Of a DNA stretch of 64,000 bases, positions 45,570 to 54,778 are shown one piece after another (positions within the stretch are counted from its first letter, which is position 1; each line of letters opens with the position of its first letter). Both the position numbers and the translations under genes were made by a program. The notes under the pieces were generated by a model. That model searched no databases and was not told where the DNA came from. It was given only the letters and a program-made list of their open reading frames with translations. Source of the stretch: Pseudomonas ovata (GTDB taxonomy: Bacteria; Pseudomonadota; Gammaproteobacteria; Pseudomonadales; Pseudomonadaceae); the NCBI RefSeq assembly GCF_003131185.1, contig NZ_QFFU01000022.1:46024-110023 (forward strand). Reading direction: 5' to 3'.

Positions 45570-48338
45570 TCAGGCCAGAGGGTAGGTACCGGTTACCGAA
45601 CGGCCTTTTTCATCGCCCTGCGGCAGTGGCACTTCCAGGCGGCGAACCGGCAGGCCCTGCTCATCCACCGCCAGGACGAACGACAGCGTTTCGAGGGTCT
45701 GGCCGGGGTCCGAGCAGGTCAGGCGAAAATGCGTGTCTCCCGGCGCGTAAATGTAAGAACAAGGCTGCTCAGGGAAAAATATCCGCCCGCCAACGCCTCC
45801 CGGATCAGGCCGCTGGGGCTTGAAGAAAGTGCCCAGCACCCGATTGTCCAGGGCGATCACATGCACGTCGATATCGGGTCCTTTGACTGACCGGGACATC
45901 TGCGTCCAGTCAAAGCCATCAGCGGGCCGGACTTCATACAGGTAGCTGGCATTCTCGTACTCCGGATGATTGATCCAGAGTGAAAACACCTTGTGTTCAA
46001 CAAGCGCCGGAGAGCCACTGGTGTTGATCTGCGACCAGGCGCCACTGCGCTTTTCTACCTGCAAGGTAATGCTGGGTGGCATCCATCGCACGCCGAAGAT
46101 GTACAGCAAGCCGTCGTGCAACACTTGATGGATATTTGACGAGGTGATTGATTCACCCTCCAGCAACACGGATCTGTTGCCCTGGTAATCCCAGTACTGG
46201 ACCTCCCCGCGCGCCTTGCACTGATTGACGCTGGTGATCACCGGATGCGATTGCGGCGCACGGTTGATGCGTGAGCCAATGCAGTAAATCCGGTTATCGA
46301 GTGCGATGACTGTCTTGAGCGCATGGGTAACGTTGCCCCTGGACAGTTCCATGGACAGCACCGCGTTGTCGCCATCGCATGCACCGCCAGCAAAGTCATG
46401 GTTGCCCCAGGCATTCTGCCCCCAGTTGATCAGCGGAAAGTCGAAGCCGGGCACTTGCTCGGCAGTGACCCCGGGCAGGCGCTGCCAGTCCCAGACTGGC
46501 TGGATGCCTTCGTACTCCAGGCCATCACGGCTCAGAAAGCAGGTGCCGGCGCCCATGTAATACCCCTTGAGGTTTTCTCCGTTGCCGCTCTCGCAACCGA
46601 CCGTGCGGGTAGAGACCGCCTTGGCCCAGCAGCAGAACCCTGTCCCCAGATAGGCCAGATAATCATTGACCCAATACAGCCGCGCGCCAAGGTAATGGCG
46701 ATTGGCTGATTCGTCGCCGCTGGCGCGCCGGGTCAATTCTTCCAGCGCCCGCCTGCCGGGCTCATCGGCGTGAGGCAACAGTGCCTGGACCCAGGCGCTG
46801 TAACCGGGGCTGAGGTTGACGCCACGACTGATCGCCCGGCCACACACCTGAAAATCCAGGTGACGGGCGTAGCCCATCCAGCCAATGCCTTGCACCAGCA
46901 CGTCGATCAACGCCTTCAAGGACGCCTCGGCCAAGGCAAACGCGCCGTTGAGCAGGGTCACGTTCTCGAAGATCCGTGACAGCAGGACCACCCCGTAACT
47001 GCCAGCGTACAGCTGGCTCAAGTAACGCTCCTGACGGAGCACATTGTGCTGACTGATGGAATAATCGACGCTGATGCCATTACCGTGCTCCGCCCCGTCA
47101 CGCGTCACCGGCAGGCACAAGCCGGACAAGGCATCGGCGGCGGCGCGAAGGTAGAGCAAGTACGGGTCACCTGCACCGTTCTTCCAGGCGCACAGGCTCC
47201 AACTGATCTGGACACTGGCAAAGTCGGCCAGGTTGGCACCGCTCTGGACATGATCGAACGTGCTGGTGTTCTTCATCGCGTGCGGCACGAAGACGCTCAT
47301 CAACGCGTGCGCCGGCAGATGCCTGGCCAGCAGTAGCCCGGCAGCACATGCCCGCCTTGCCAGGCCGATCTGTCGTTCCCACCAGTTGCTGGTCTGATAA
47401 TCCTGCGTCGCATAGAAATCCAGCGCCTGGACAGCACTGTTCAGGTAGCGGGCAGGCGACGGCACCGCTTGTTTGAACAGATAGGCGGCGATGCGCTGGG
47501 TCCGCTCCAGATGCGTGGCCAACACAGTCGTATCACTGACCGGCTTGTCGTTGGGCGGATAGACAAGATCCTGATAGCGCCCCTCTGCGAAGCCTTGCAG
47601 CCAGCCATCGATCACTTCGGGGGCTGGTACGTTGCCGGCCAGGCGTGCGCCCAGGGTGTCATAGATCTGCGCAGCGCACGCCCGGGTGCTGTCGGACATG
47701 ACGACTTCCCGCTGCACCTTTAACGTCAGGCCGACAGGCGCCCAGAGGCGATTACGGTAGCTGCTGCCGATCGGCGTGATGGTCTTGGTGTCCTGGTTTT
47801 TCTCCCCGGAGCGCAGCAGGCCTGCCCAGGCATTGATGAAGTGGCTCAGGTGCACAGGCCAGGCATAACGCCCGCCCTGGCTGTCGGGCATGCTCCAGGT
47901 CAGCTCCTGATAGGTCACCTCACTGTTGGCGCTCGACAGTCGGCACGCAATGGAAGTCCCCGTCGGCAGCGAGCCGATCGAGCGGATTTCACCCAGGTCG
48001 GCCCAGCCCGCCAGGTTGCAGGCGGTGGACAGCACCACGCTGGAGGTGGCGCTCCGGGTCCAGAGAGTGTTCAGGTAGGTGCTGAACTGAGGCATGAAAC
48101 TGCCGTCGACGCTCTGGGTGCCCGCGCGCAGGTATGCGGCTGTGGCGTTGATGTGTCGGGCCAGGGCATGGGGCCAGCGATACAGCCCCAGGTCGGTGGC
48201 CGATGGCTCGAACTCGACCGTCTCGATCACGGCTTCAGTCTGGCTGTCGATGACCTTGATGTGCAGTTTTTCACCGGCGCTCAGCGCCCGCTCTGAAGAA
48301 ATCCGTCCTGATGACGTCCATGTCACCGCGCTTTCCAT
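45570..48338 (-). CDS. Polysaccharide lyase family 8-like protein without signal peptide
   Basis: 922 residues from ATG 48338 with GGGAG 8 nt upstream; the frame is open to 48380 but gives no signal peptide either. Residues 1-230 hold two similar modules (LGLYRWPHALARHINA and GGRYAWPVHLSHFINA about 110 residues apart). The PL8 core shows SNWWERQIGLARR (about 313-325), SGANLADFA with the conserved Asn, SISQHN with the catalytic His, GSYG with Tyr, CGRAISRG with Arg, and SGNGENLKGYYMGAGTCF in the beta domain. PL8 enzymes cleave hyaluronate, chondroitin or xanthan by beta-elimination. An extra eight or so residues lie between the His and Tyr motifs compared with the usual spacing. Substrate and export route unknown. 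Confidence 0.85.
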   Translation of the reverse strand: MESAVTWTSSGRISSERALSAGEKLHIKVIDSQTEAVIETVEFEPSATDLGLYRWPHALARHINATAAYLRAGTQSVDGSFMPQFSTYLNTLWTRSATSSVVLSTACNLAGWADLGEIRSIGSLPTGTSIACRLSSANSEVTYQELTWSMPDSQGGRYAWPVHLSHFINAWAGLLRSGEKNQDTKTITPIGSSYRNRLWAPVGLTLKVQREVVMSDSTRACAAQIYDTLGARLAGNVPAPEVIDGWLQGFAEGRYQDLVYPPNDKPVSDTTVLATHLERTQRIAAYLFKQAVPSPARYLNSAVQALDFYATQDYQTSNWWERQIGLARRACAAGLLLARHLPAHALMSVFVPHAMKNTSTFDHVQSGANLADFASVQISWSLCAWKNGAGDPYLLYLRAAADALSGLCLPVTRDGAEHGNGISVDYSISQHNVLRQERYLSQLYAGSYGVVLLSRIFENVTLLNGAFALAEASLKALIDVLVQGIGWMGYARHLDFQVCGRAISRGVNLSPGYSAWVQALLPHADEPGRRALEELTRRASGDESANRHYLGARLYWVNDYLAYLGTGFCCWAKAVSTRTVGCESGNGENLKGYYMGAGTCFLSRDGLEYEGIQPVWDWQRLPGVTAEQVPGFDFPLINWGQNAWGNHDFAGGACDGDNAVLSMELSRGNVTHALKTVIALDNRIYCIGSRINRAPQSHPVITSVNQCKARGEVQYWDYQGNRSVLLEGESITSSNIHQVLHDGLLYIFGVRWMPPSITLQVEKRSGAWSQINTSGSPALVEHKVFSLWINHPEYENASYLYEVRPADGFDWTQMSRSVKGPDIDVHVIALDNRVLGTFFKPQRPDPGGVGGRIFFPEQPCSYIYAPGDTHFRLTCSDPGQTLETLSFVLAVDEQGLPVRRLEVPLPQGDEKGRSVTGTYPLA

Positions 48339-48646
48339 GACCCGCTCCCTGGTTCTCTGGCCTGATTGACAAGCATGCAACTGAAGAACGCTGCCAGGAA
48401 ACTGGCAGTTCTGCCAGGGTCTGCTGTGCCTGCATCGACCTGAAGCTGTCCGGGAGAAAAGTGACCGTCAAGCCCGTCGAAACCCGATGACGAACGCTGC
48501 CCAGAGGGTCTCTCGATCAGCAAAAAACACTTGGCCAATCCTGCTTATAACTAGTTGATCTAAAACTCCTTCTTCTTCATCGGGTCAGTTCCTGAGTGGC
48601 CGCATTCATGACGGTCACCTCCCCAACGGAAACCCGGTAAGGACTT
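48339..48646. other. Divergent intergenic region, lyase / NAGGN operon
   Basis: About 300 nt with no gene. It contains CTGCCAG-GAAA-CTGGCAG (48391-48408), a 7-bp hairpin closed by a GNRA-type loop on the + strand. A TATAAC box lies at 48546 without a good -35, next to the palindrome AACTAGTT. The ribosome site TAAGGA lies just before the amidotransferase ATG. Promoters for both operons must lie here, but I cannot place them. Confidence 0.45.
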
Positions 48647-50419
48647 ATGTGCGGATTAGCAGGCGAGTTGCGTTTTGACCATCAACCAGCGGATCTTGCC
48701 GCTGTTGAACGAATCACCCATGAACTGGCGCCTCGTGGCCCGGACGCATGGGGCTTTCACAGCCAGGGGCCGATTGCCCTTGGTCATCGCCGTCTGAAGA
48801 TCATGGATCTGTCCGACGGCTCGGCGCAGCCGATGATCGACAATCATCTCGGTCTGTCGCTGGCCTTCAATGGCGCGATCTACAACTTCCCCGAACTGCG
48901 TGCCGAGCTGGAAAGCCTGGGCTATGCGTTCCATTCCGGTGGCGACACCGAAGTCTTGCTCAAGGGCTACCACGCCTGGGGCAAGGACTTGCTGCCCAGG
49001 CTCAATGGCATGTTTGCCTTTGCCATCTGGGAGCGTGACAGCAAGCGCCTGTTCATTGCCCGCGACCGCCTGGGCGTCAAGCCGCTGTACCTGTCGAAAA
49101 CCGACAAGCGCCTGCGCTTCGCTTCCAGCCTGCCGGCGCTGCTCAAGGGCGGCGACATCAGCGGTATGCTCGACCCGGTCGCGCTCAACCATTACCTGAA
49201 CTTCCATGCCGTGGTGCCCGCTCCGCGCACGCTGCTGGCAGGCGTTGAAAAACTGCCGCCGGCCAGCTGGCTGATGATCGATGCCGATGGCAAGAGCGAG
49301 CAACAGGTGTGGTGGACGCTGCCTTATGGTCCGCATGAAGACGAGCGCAACCTGAGTTTCGAAGACTGGCGCGGTCGCGTGCTGGACAGCACCCGCGAGG
49401 CCGTTGCGATTCGTCAGCGTGCCGCGGTGGATGTCGGGGTGCTGCTGTCGGGCGGTGTCGATTCCAGCATGCTGGTAGGCCTGTTGCGTGAGGTGGGTGC
49501 CGAGAACCTGTCAACCTTCTCCATTGGCTTTGAAGATGCCGGTGGCGAGCGTGGCGACGAGTTCCAGTATTCGGACCTGATCGCCAAGCACTACGGCACC
49601 CGTCACCATCAGTTGCGCATCCAGGAAAGCGAGATCATCGAGCAGTTGCCAGCGGCCTTCCGGGCCATGAGCGAGCCGATGGTCAGCCATGACTGCATTG
49701 CCTTCTATCTGTTGTCGCGTGAAGTGGCCAAGCACTGCAAGGTGGTGCAAAGCGGCCAGGGCGCCGACGAGCTGTTTGCCGGCTACCACTGGTACCCGCA
49801 AGTGGATGGTGCCAGCGACCCGGTGGCGGCCTACCGCGCCGCGTTCGTTGATCGCAGCTACGAAGAATATGCCGCCACCGTGCAACCGAAATGGCTGCTC
49901 GACCATGATGCGGCCGGTGATTTCGTTCGCGATCACTTTGCCCAGCCGGGTGCCGATGCAGCCGTGGACAAGGCGCTGCGCCTGGACAGCACAGTGATGC
50001 TGGTCGATGACCCGGTCAAGCGGGTCGACAACATGACCATGGCCTGGGGCCTGGAAGCACGTACGCCGTTCCTGGATTATCGCCTGGTCGAACTGTCGGC
50101 CCGAGTGCCTGCGAAATTCAAGCTGCCCAATGGCGGCAAGCATGTACTCAAGGAAGCGGCACGCCTGGTGATTCCGGCCGAGGTGATCGACCGCAAGAAG
50201 GGTTATTTCCCGGTGCCGGGCCTCAAGCACCTGGAAGGCAATACCTTGAACTGGGTACGCGAGCTGCTGCTTGACCCCAGCCAGGATCGCGGGCTGTTCA
50301 ATCCGTCGATCGTCGACACCTTGCTGACCAACCCCAAGGACCAGCTCACACCTCTGCGCGGCTCCAAGCTGTGGCAACTGGCGGCCCTGAACCTGTGGTT
50401 GAGCGAACAAGGACTCTGA
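48647..50419 (+). CDS. asnO: N-acetylglutaminylglutamine amidotransferase (asparagine synthetase B-like)
   Basis: 590 residues. Class II glutamine amidotransferase: catalytic Cys2 right after the initiator (MCGLAGELRFD), with RGPDAWGFHSQG, LAFNGAIYNFPELR and GGDTEVLLKGY. The C-terminal synthetase half has the P-loop SGGVDSSM and later SGQGADELFAGYHWYP. It belongs to the osmoprotectant operon that makes N-acetylglutaminylglutamine amide (NAGGN), where it amidates the dipeptide. Followed at once by ngg. True asparagine synthetase is the alternative, but the operon context argues against it. Confidence 0.93.
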   Translation: MCGLAGELRFDHQPADLAAVERITHELAPRGPDAWGFHSQGPIALGHRRLKIMDLSDGSAQPMIDNHLGLSLAFNGAIYNFPELRAELESLGYAFHSGGDTEVLLKGYHAWGKDLLPRLNGMFAFAIWERDSKRLFIARDRLGVKPLYLSKTDKRLRFASSLPALLKGGDISGMLDPVALNHYLNFHAVVPAPRTLLAGVEKLPPASWLMIDADGKSEQQVWWTLPYGPHEDERNLSFEDWRGRVLDSTREAVAIRQRAAVDVGVLLSGGVDSSMLVGLLREVGAENLSTFSIGFEDAGGERGDEFQYSDLIAKHYGTRHHQLRIQESEIIEQLPAAFRAMSEPMVSHDCIAFYLLSREVAKHCKVVQSGQGADELFAGYHWYPQVDGASDPVAAYRAAFVDRSYEEYAATVQPKWLLDHDAAGDFVRDHFAQPGADAAVDKALRLDSTVMLVDDPVKRVDNMTMAWGLEARTPFLDYRLVELSARVPAKFKLPNGGKHVLKEAARLVIPAEVIDRKKGYFPVPGLKHLEGNTLNWVRELLLDPSQDRGLFNPSIVDTLLTNPKDQLTPLRGSKLWQLAALNLWLSEQGL

Positions 50420-50422
50420 GTG

Positions 50423-52162
50423 ATGAAATCCACTTACAGCCAGCGCCTGCTGCGACGCCAGTCGCCCTCCTATGAACGCTTGCAGGCGCAGTTTGCCGAA
50501 GACGGCAACCAGCCCGAAGGCGGGCCACTGGCCCTGCACTGCGGCTGGGGGCGACTGCTGGTCGGCCACACCTACCCGGAGCCGGCGGCGCTGGCCCAGG
50601 AATTGCTGAACGAAAAGCCCGGCGAGCGCGACATTGCCTTGTACGTGGCCGCTCCGCAGCAGGTCCTGGCCCAGGCACCGCAACAGCTGTTTCTTGATCC
50701 GTCCGACACGTTACGCCTGTGGTTCAGCGATTATCGTCCGGCGCAGCGGGTGTTCCGTGGCTTTCGTATCCGCCGTGCGCAGAACGAGGCTGACTGGCAG
50801 GCTATCAATAACCTGTACATCGCCCGCGGCATGTTGCCCATCGACCCGGCCCTGCTGACGCCGCGCCACGAAGGTGGCCCGGTGTACTGGCTGGCCGAGG
50901 ACGAGACCACCGGCGCGGTGATTGGCAGCGTGATGGGCCTGAACCATTTGAAGGCGTTTCACGACCCGGAAAAAGGCAGCAGCCTGTGGTGCCTGGCGGT
51001 CGACCCCAATTGCACCCGCCCCGGTGTGGGCGAGGTGCTGGTACGGCATCTGATCGAGCACTTCATGAGCCGTGGCCTGAGCTACCTTGATTTGTCGGTA
51101 CTGCATGACAACCAGCAGGCCAAGGCGCTGTATGCCAAGCTGGACTTCCGCACGCTGCCGACGTTTGCCATCAAGCGCAAGAACGGCATCAACGAGCCGT
51201 TGTTCCTGGGCCCCGGCCCTCAGGCCGACTTCAACCCCTATGCGCGCATCATTGTTGAAGAGGCTCATCGTCGCGGCATTGATGTGCAGGTCGACGATGC
51301 CGATGCCGGCCTGTTCACGCTCAGCTATGGTGGACGCCGCGTGCGTTGCCGCGAATCGCTGAGCGACCTGACCAGTGCGGTCAGCATGACGCTGTGTCAG
51401 GACAAGAGCCTGACCCACCGTGCGCTGAAGGCGGCGGGCTTGAACCTGCCGGCCCAGCAGCGCGCGGGCAACGCCGATGACAACCTGGCGTTTCTGGAAG
51501 AACACAGCCGTGTGGTGGTCAAGCCGCTGGACGGCGAACAGGGCCAGGGCGTGGCCGTGAACCTGAGTACGATCGAAGATGTGCAACAGGCCATCGAACG
51601 GGCCCGCCAGTTCGACACCCGGGTGATCCTGGAAAGCTTTCATGAAGGCCTGGACTTGCGCATCGTGGTCATCGGCTTTGAAGTGGTGGCCGCTGCCATT
51701 CGTCGTCCGGCAGAGATTCTGGGCGACGGTCGACACACCATCAAGCAGTTGATCGAAGCCCAGAGCCGTCGTCGTGCGGCGGCCACCGGGGGCGAAAGCC
51801 GTATTCCGATGGATGAAGAAACCGAACGCACGGTGCGTGAGGCCGGGTTCGACTACGACAGTGTCCTGCCCATGGACCAGCGCCTGGCCGTGCGCCGCAC
51901 AGCCAATCTGCACACCGGCGGTTGTCTTGAGGATGTCACTGCCATTCTGCATCCGGTGCTGGTCGATGCCGCCGTGCGCGCTGCACGTGCGCTCGACATC
52001 CCGGTGGTTGGTCTGGACCTGATGGTGCCGGCCGCCGATCAGCCTGACTATGTGTTCATCGAGGCCAACGAACGGGTAGGCCTGGCCAATCATGAACCGC
52101 AACCCACCGCTGAACGCTTTGTTGATCTACTGTTTCCCCATAGCCTGCCCGTCCATAACTGA
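50423..52162 (+). CDS. ngg: N-acetylglutaminylglutamine synthetase (GNAT + ATP-grasp)
   Basis: 579 residues from ATG 50423; a GTG directly after the previous stop (50420) is also possible. The N-terminal acetyltransferase half (about 110-270) has RRAQNEADWQAINNLY and LAVDPNCTRPGVGEVLVRHLIE (acetyl-CoA loop). The C-terminal ATP-grasp half (about 290-575) contains VVVKPLDGEQGQGVAVNLS, LDLRIVVIGFEVVAAAIR, and VGLDLMVPAADQPDYVFIEANERVGLANH. The fusion acetylates glutamine and ligates a second one. Second gene of the NAGGN operon, which serves growth at high osmolarity. Confidence 0.93.
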   Translation: MKSTYSQRLLRRQSPSYERLQAQFAEDGNQPEGGPLALHCGWGRLLVGHTYPEPAALAQELLNEKPGERDIALYVAAPQQVLAQAPQQLFLDPSDTLRLWFSDYRPAQRVFRGFRIRRAQNEADWQAINNLYIARGMLPIDPALLTPRHEGGPVYWLAEDETTGAVIGSVMGLNHLKAFHDPEKGSSLWCLAVDPNCTRPGVGEVLVRHLIEHFMSRGLSYLDLSVLHDNQQAKALYAKLDFRTLPTFAIKRKNGINEPLFLGPGPQADFNPYARIIVEEAHRRGIDVQVDDADAGLFTLSYGGRRVRCRESLSDLTSAVSMTLCQDKSLTHRALKAAGLNLPAQQRAGNADDNLAFLEEHSRVVVKPLDGEQGQGVAVNLSTIEDVQQAIERARQFDTRVILESFHEGLDLRIVVIGFEVVAAAIRRPAEILGDGRHTIKQLIEAQSRRRAAATGGESRIPMDEETERTVREAGFDYDSVLPMDQRLAVRRTANLHTGGCLEDVTAILHPVLVDAAVRAARALDIPVVGLDLMVPAADQPDYVFIEANERVGLANHEPQPTAERFVDLLFPHSLPVHN

Positions 52163-52170
52163 CTGCAGCC

Positions 52171-52234
52171 TCAAGCGGCAAGCCGCAAGTGGCCTACCAC
52201 TGCTTGCAGCTTGCAGCTTCAAACTTGCCGCTGC
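52171..52234. repeat. Short dispersed-repeat-like sequence between ngg and the peptidase gene
   Basis: AGCGGCAAG (52174-52182) and CTTGCCGCT (52224-52232) are inverted, and between them lies the direct duplication CTTGCAG CTTGCAG CTT. This Leu/Ala-codon-like cttgcag motif is a recurrent intergenic repeat in fluorescent pseudomonads as I recall. In mRNA it would form a hairpin between two operon genes. Confidence 0.5.
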
Positions 52235-52252
52235 GCCGAAGGAGCCTCCACC

Positions 52253-53446
52253 ATGCCTGATGCAAATATCCCTGATCCGGATCTGAATTATCTGCAGAAA
52301 GTCCTGCTGGAAATGCTCGCCATCCCCAGCCCGACCGGTTTCACCGACACCATCGTGCGCTATGTCGCCGAGCGCCTGGAGGAAATGGACATCCCTTTTG
52401 AGCTGACGCGACGCGGCACGATTCGCGCCACGCTCAAAGGCCGCAAGAACAGCCCGGACCGTGCAGTCTCGGCGCACCTGGACACCATTGGCGCGAGCGT
52501 GCGCGAGGTGAAGGACAACGGCCGCTTGTCACTGGCGCCCGTTGGCTGCTGGTCAAGTCGCTTTGCCGAAGGCAGCCGGGTCAGTGTGTTCACCGACACC
52601 GGCGTGATCCGTGGCAGTGTGCTGCCATTGATGGCCTCCGGGCATGCCTTCAATACCGCCGTCGATCAGATGCCGGTCAGTTGGGACCACGTCGAACTGC
52701 GCCTCGACGCCTACAGCGCAACGCGGGCCGACTGTGAATCGCTGGGCGTGGGCATTGGTGACTTTGTCGCCTTCGACCCGCTGCCGGAGTTCACCGAGAG
52801 CGGCCATATCAGCGCTCGTCACCTGGATGACAAGGCCGGTGTAGCGGCCTTGCTGGCCGCCCTCAAGGCCATCGTCGACAGTGGCGCGCAGCCTGTGATC
52901 GACTGCCACCCGCTGTTTACCATCACCGAAGAAACCGGTACGGGTGCCGCCGGTGCCCTGCCATGGGACGTCAGTGAGTTCGTCGGCATCGACATCGCCC
53001 CGGTCGCGCCCGGCCAGCATTCCAGCGAGCACGCGGTCAGTGTGGCCATGCAGGATTCCGGGGGGCCCTACGACTACCATCTGTCGCGGCATCTGCTGCG
53101 TCTTGGGGTCGATAATGAATTGCCGGTGCGCCGCGACATATTCCGCTACTACTTCAGCGATGCCCATTCGGCCGTCACCTCCGGGCACGATATTCGTACC
53201 GCCCTGCTGGCGTTCGGCTGCGACGCGACCCACGGTTACGAGCGTACGCATATCGACAGCCTGGCCGCCCTGAGCAAGTTGCTCAGTGCCTACATGCTCA
53301 GCCCGCCGGTATTTGCCAGCGATGCGCAGCCAGGCAAGGCCTCGCTCGAAAGTTTCAGCCATCAACTGGAACATGAAACGCAAATGGAACCGGAAACCCG
53401 TGTACCCCCGGTGGACAGCCTGATCGGCCAGGGCCGCGAGGAGTAA
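52253..53446 (+). CDS. NAGGN-system M42-like peptidase
   Basis: 397 residues from ATG 52253 with GAAGGAG at 9 nt. M42/M20-type metallopeptidase: VSAHLDTIGASVRE (first metal His/Asp), HLDDKAGVAALLAALK, TITEETGTGAAGALP (catalytic Glu pair), and a C-terminal HGYERTHIDSL carrying the last His. It is always third in the NAGGN operon in pseudomonads as I recall, so it may turn over the dipeptide when osmolarity falls. That role is inference; the peptidase family is clear. Confidence 0.9.
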   Translation: MPDANIPDPDLNYLQKVLLEMLAIPSPTGFTDTIVRYVAERLEEMDIPFELTRRGTIRATLKGRKNSPDRAVSAHLDTIGASVREVKDNGRLSLAPVGCWSSRFAEGSRVSVFTDTGVIRGSVLPLMASGHAFNTAVDQMPVSWDHVELRLDAYSATRADCESLGVGIGDFVAFDPLPEFTESGHISARHLDDKAGVAALLAALKAIVDSGAQPVIDCHPLFTITEETGTGAAGALPWDVSEFVGIDIAPVAPGQHSSEHAVSVAMQDSGGPYDYHLSRHLLRLGVDNELPVRRDIFRYYFSDAHSAVTSGHDIRTALLAFGCDATHGYERTHIDSLAALSKLLSAYMLSPPVFASDAQPGKASLESFSHQLEHETQMEPETRVPPVDSLIGQGREE

Positions 53447-53557
53447 AACAGCGGTCACCGAATCATTGCACTGCCCGGCCCGAGCCGGGCGGTGCAAGGC
53501 AGGTGCATGCCGATGCGCGCTGCACTATCATCCCCGGCCCTGCCGTGAGAGCCCTCC

Positions 53558-53785
53558 ATGCTGATTCCCTACGACCAACTCGAACCTGAAACCCTGACCC
53601 GCCTGATCGAGGACTTCGTGACCCGCGACGGCACCGACAACGGTGACGAAACGCCTCTGGAAACCCGCGTGCTGCGAGTGCGGCATGCCTTGACCAAAGG
53701 CCAGGCGGTGATTTTCTTCGATATGGACAGCCAGCAGTGCCAACTGATGGCCCGTCACGAAGTGCCTCGGGAAATGTTCGACTGA
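53558..53785 (+). CDS. YheU-like protein (UPF0270)
   Basis: 75 residues: MLIPYDQLEPETLTRLIEDFVTRDGTD and VLRVRHALTKGQAVIFFD are the UPF0270 signature. Acidic, soluble, no known function. Converges on csrA with 6 nt between stops. It lies after the NAGGN operon, separated by 111 nt containing a GC-rich inverted repeat near 53470-53500. Confidence 0.92.
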   Translation: MLIPYDQLEPETLTRLIEDFVTRDGTDNGDETPLETRVLRVRHALTKGQAVIFFDMDSQQCQLMARHEVPREMFD

Positions 53786-53791
53786 CACGCC

Positions 53792-53995
53792 TCAGGCCGC
53801 TGGCGACTGCGGCCGTTCCTGCGGCTGCGACAAGGTGTTGGCAATGCGCCGGAACACTTCGGCGCGATGAATCTTGATGTGCTTGGGCGCTTCGAAGCCA
53901 AAGCGCACCTGATTGCCACTTACGCCGAGAATCTGCACGGTGATTTCATCGCCGATCGAAAAGGTCTCACCCACTTCCCGCGTCAATACCAGCAT
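53792..53995 (-). CDS. csrA: CsrA/Rsm-family RNA-binding regulator (divergent paralog)
   Basis: 67 residues. CsrA fold with the RNA-contact residues kept: LVLTRE at positions 2-7 and HRAEVF with Arg44. GVSGNQVRFGFEAPKHIKIHR is close to but distinct from RsmA/RsmE. The C-terminal tail RIANTLSQPQERPQSPAA is longer and Pro/Gln-rich. It should bind GGA-containing hairpins near ribosome sites and change translation. It is one of several Rsm paralogs usual in this genus; which of the named types it is cannot be settled by reading alone. Confidence 0.88.
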   Translation of the reverse strand: MLVLTREVGETFSIGDEITVQILGVSGNQVRFGFEAPKHIKIHRAEVFRRIANTLSQPQERPQSPAA

Positions 53996-54117
53996 AGGGC
54001 TGCTCTCTTGTTATCAAGTAAGCAGGCAGAGTGCCGTGCATGGCACAGTGCTTCAATGCGGCAAGGAAAAATCAGTCATGTCCTGCAAGCCAGACGGATC
54101 GGACTGAAGGAAACGTC

Positions 54118-54483
54118 CTACCGGCGCCGCAAACGCGTGAGCACCCATGCGTAGGCCAGCACATTGATCACCAGGACGACAGCCCCTAACCAGAGCTGGA
54201 TGGACATTGTCAGACCAGCAGGATAGATCAGCGCAATGAGGTAGTGCTCGACGAAACCGCCTCCATAGCCCTGCTCGCCGGCTTGCTTGCGCAGGCTGTT
54301 TTCCAACGGTGTGAGCGGGCAGTACAAGTGCAGGAACTCCACGGCCATGCCCCATGCGGCTGCCGGCAGATGCACGATTGCCAGCCAGGGTTTCCAGGCC
54401 ACCAGCAAGGCCCCGAACAGTACGAACAGGATAAATAACAAATGAAAGACAACCACCAGGTCGGCGGCCAGGCTGATCAACAT
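54118..54483 (-). CDS. DUF2784 membrane protein
   Basis: 121 residues with four hydrophobic segments: LAADLVVVFHLLFILFVLFGALLV, LAIVHLPAAAWGMAVEFL, HYLIALIYPAGLTMSIQL and VVLVINVLAYAWVL. The HLYCPLTPLENSLR motif between helices is the DUF2784 hallmark. Integral inner-membrane protein, function unknown. Same strand as csrA but 122 nt upstream of it. Confidence 0.88.
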   Translation of the reverse strand: MLISLAADLVVVFHLLFILFVLFGALLVAWKPWLAIVHLPAAAWGMAVEFLHLYCPLTPLENSLRKQAGEQGYGGGFVEHYLIALIYPAGLTMSIQLWLGAVVLVINVLAYAWVLTRLRRR

Positions 54484-54663
54484 GCGGGGGGTATCCTTGT
54501 CGGCGAAAACCAGTAAGCCAACGCAGATACCTGAGTACCCTACAAGTTCAATATTTCGCTGACTTATTAAAAAGCCCCGAAGAGTACCGAACAGGCTAAT
54601 AATTCAAAAAACCTTTTAAAAACAGCTATTTAAAAAATTGTAAAAAAATATTCATGCCCCCTA

Positions 54664-54691
54664 GAACCTTTCGGAAATGCCCAGGGTCGGA
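54664..54691 (+). promoter_or_regulatory. Candidate ECF (AlgU-type) promoter upstream of the DUF3309 gene
   Basis: GAACCT (54664-54669), a 17-nt spacer and TCGGA (54687-54691) resemble the AlgU pattern GAACTT-N16/17-TCTGA, 88 nt before the gene. The upstream part, 54550-54660, is strikingly AT-rich for this genome. No other gene is seen in 54484-54778. Confidence 0.4.
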
Positions 54692-54778
54692 GTATTCAAG
54701 AAGCCTGCAAACTTGATGCCTATCGGCTCAGGTATTGAAGGCGATCCTTGCCTCCACCATTGAAAGAAGGAACTCGTC

